From Merdiplasma sp905207905 (GTDB lineage: Bacteria; Bacillota; Clostridia; Lachnospirales; Lachnospiraceae), in the NCBI GenBank assembly GCA_902475025.1, contig CABRXX010000099.1, forward strand, positions 1 through 6,342: a stretch of 6,342 nt of DNA. The letters run 5' to 3'. Below are positions 5,307 to 6,342 of the stretch, one piece after another. How positions within the stretch are numbered: position 1 is the stretch's first letter; every line of letters starts with the position of its first letter. The notes beneath the pieces are model-generated. The model searched no databases. It was given only the letters and a program-made list of their open reading frames with translations, and was not told the DNA's origin. A program made the position numbers and the translations under genes.

Positions 5307-5358
5307 AAAGAACTGCTGCAAAGGTATGAAGAAGCATACTATTTTGCAGCAGTTCTTT
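5307..5358. terminator. Bidirectional intrinsic terminator
   Basis: AAAGAACTGCTGCAAA (5307-5322) pairs perfectly with 5343-5358, sixteen bp. The stem continues, after a small internal loop, with GTATG (5324-5328) and CATAC (5335-5339) around a six-base loop. On the plus strand it is followed by a short TTTT (5361-5364) and closes the HAD transcript. On the minus strand the stem is followed by an uninterrupted run of six T's, making it a stronger terminator for transcripts coming from the methyltransferase. Confidence 0.88.
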
Positions 5359-5367
5359 GATTTTCCG

Positions 5368-5500
5368 GTGAAAATTGTAACAGTTCAGCTATAACAGCTG
5401 GAATGGGCTGCTTCACTGCTGAAATTTTCGCTTATAGCAGAACGCCATATACAAAGTATACAAAAAACTTCGGCGAGATATAGATGCTATAGCGAAAAGG
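5368..5500. repeat. Cluster of nested inverted repeats between convergent genes
   Basis: Several arms interlock. TTTTCGCTTATAGCA (5425-5439) is complementary to TGCTATAGCGAAAA (5485-5498) apart from one extra base. Inside it lie CGCC (5443-5446) with GGCG (5472-5475), and TATAC-AAA-GTATA (5448-5460). To the left, GTTCAGCTATAA (5383-5394) is complementary to 5432-5443 at 11 of 12 positions. It also forms a local hairpin, CAGCT-ATAAC-AGCTG (5386-5400), and GTGAAAAT (5369-5376) can pair with ATTTTCGC (5424-5431). The arms compete, so alternative folds are possible. There is no coding potential. It lies past the methyltransferase stop and before the bidirectional terminator, so on the minus strand it would be transcribed as a 3' untranslated region. 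Its nature (small RNA, decayed mobile element or 3'-end structure) is open. Confidence 0.6.
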
Positions 5501-5526
5501 CTATTTCAGGAGATCCTTGAAATGGA

Positions 5527-6342
5527 TTACCGCTCCCAGCGTCCCGAGGCACCGCAGGGGAGAACCAGACCGCTTTGGGTGACCGGCAGACCGATCTCCT
5601 GGGAATCTACATGTCCGCCAAATTTTTTCAGTTCTGTGCTGATCAGGTAGGTGAGAACTGCCGGGGCCAGTCCGGTGGTGTAGGAGTTAACCAGGAAAAA
5701 GAGGGGCTCATCCGAAAGCAGCTTGGCAGTAAGCTGAATAAAGGGGTGAATGGATTCCTCTATTTTCCAGATCTCTCCCTTTGGCCCTCTTCCGTAGGAG
5801 GGAGGATCCATAATAATACCGTCATAGTGGTTTCCGCGACGGATCTCCCGCTCCACAAATTTTACGCAGTCATCTACCAGCCAGCGGATAGGGGCATCCT
5901 TCAGGCCGGAGGCTACGGCGTTTTCCTTGGCCCAGCCCACCATGCCCTTAGAGGCGTCCACATGGGTGACGGAGGCTCCGGCAGCAGCTGCTGCCAGGGT
6001 GGCGCCGCCTGTATAGGCAAAGAGATTCAACACCTTTACCGGGCGATTGGCAGTGCGGATCTTTTCTGAAAACCAGTCCCAGTTGGTGGCCTGCTCCGGA
6101 AACAGGCCGGTGTGTTTAAAGCTGAAAGGCTTTAAGTGAAAGGTGAGTTCTTTGTATTGAATGCTCCACTGTTCCGGGAGATCAAAAAATTCCCATTCCC
6201 CGCCGCCTTTCTTGCTGCGGTGATAGTGGCCGTTCCGATGTTTCCAGCCCCGGTGTTTTTTGGGGGTGTTCCAGATCACCTGAGGATCCGGACGTACCAG
6301 CAGGTAGTCCCCCCAGCGCTCCAGCTTTTCTCCCTGAGAGGT
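5527..6342 (-). CDS. Class I SAM-dependent methyltransferase, rRNA RlmI-like (5' end outside window)
   Basis: The frame is open to the right edge, so the N-terminus is missing; 271 residues are visible. The first visible part, E5-K-L-E-R-W-G-D-Y-L-L-V-R-P-D-P-Q, is conserved in the family. Internal start codons such as the GTG at 6279 would cut through it, so the true start lies beyond 6342, probably by only a few residues to tens of residues. The Rossmann SAM site is clear: motif I V104-L-N-L-F-A-Y-T-G-G113, the acidic D129 in H-V-D-A-S after strand 2, and motif IV D179-P-P-S-Y-G-R-G, the DPP[FY]-type catalytic loop of RlmI-like methyltransferases that methylate cytosine C5 in 23S rRNA. No separate PUA domain is visible. 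The protein probably acts in the cytoplasm on RNA, but the exact target is inferred from family only. The gene converges with the HAD gene, and the terminator at 5307-5358 would end its transcript. Confidence 0.88.
   Translation of the reverse strand, partial: TSQGEKLERWGDYLLVRPDPQVIWNTPKKHRGWKHRNGHYHRSKKGGGEWEFFDLPEQWSIQYKELTFHLKPFSFKHTGLFPEQATNWDWFSEKIRTANRPVKVLNLFAYTGGATLAAAAAGASVTHVDASKGMVGWAKENAVASGLKDAPIRWLVDDCVKFVEREIRRGNHYDGIIMDPPSYGRGPKGEIWKIEESIHPFIQLTAKLLSDEPLFFLVNSYTTGLAPAVLTYLISTELKKFGGHVDSQEIGLPVTQSGLVLPCGASGRWER

Noticed and set aside
4306..5337. 343-codon minus-strand open frame across the HAD gene and the AT-rich gap
   Set aside because: It is antisense to a gene with all four HAD motifs. 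Its own product is a biased Leu/His/Phe-rich sequence with no recognisable domain, and it runs through the terminator.
1..6342. A new defence, toxin-antitoxin or mobile gene system
   Set aside because: All substantial genes belong to familiar families, and no paired small toxin/antitoxin genes, nuclease, reverse transcriptase, integrase or CRISPR repeats are present.

Overview
This 6.3-kb window looks like ordinary chromosomal DNA from an anaerobic, low-to-moderate GC Firmicute, most likely a gut Clostridium/Lachnospiraceae relative. That is inferred from a small rubredoxin, strong AGGAGG-type ribosome binding sites, use of GTG and TTG starts, and a YtrA-type GntR regulator next to a two-gene ABC-2 transporter. 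I see no rRNA, tRNA, CRISPR array, transposase, phage gene or recognised riboswitch. I also see no convincing new multi-gene system; the interesting material lies mostly between genes.

Layout, left to right. (1) The 3' end of an unidentified gene (to 65) is followed by rubredoxin (91-246). (2) A long, nearly continuous hairpin (257-377) ends only six bases before the Shine-Dalgarno of the next gene. (3) Two tightly coupled plus-strand genes follow: a small ACT-domain protein (396-764) and a cysteine-rich protein of the flagellin lysine-N-methylase (FliB) family (777-1973). (4) A short convergent gap holds a diverged ~60-bp direct repeat. (5) On the minus strand there is a regulator-transporter module: GntR regulator (4147-3770), ABC ATPase (3603-2758) and six-helix permease (2753-2106). 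It is driven by a near-perfect sigma-A promoter whose -10 box and part of whose spacer lie inside a 26-bp palindrome, a very probable autorepression operator. (6) An AT-rich, gene-free stretch of about 400 bp leads to a plus-strand HAD phosphatase (4612-5250) with its own candidate promoter. (7) A strong bidirectional terminator (5307-5358) and a compact cluster of nested inverted repeats (5368-5500) separate it from a minus-strand class I SAM-dependent methyltransferase (5527 to the right edge), whose first codons lie outside the window.

How the genes work together: only two groups look like functional units. The GntR/ATPase/permease set is a classic self-regulated export or stress-response transporter cassette. 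The ACT and FliB-like genes are translationally coupled, but no functional link between them is established. Rubredoxin may belong to the operon that enters from the left. The HAD phosphatase and the methyltransferase are convergent, independent housekeeping-type genes.
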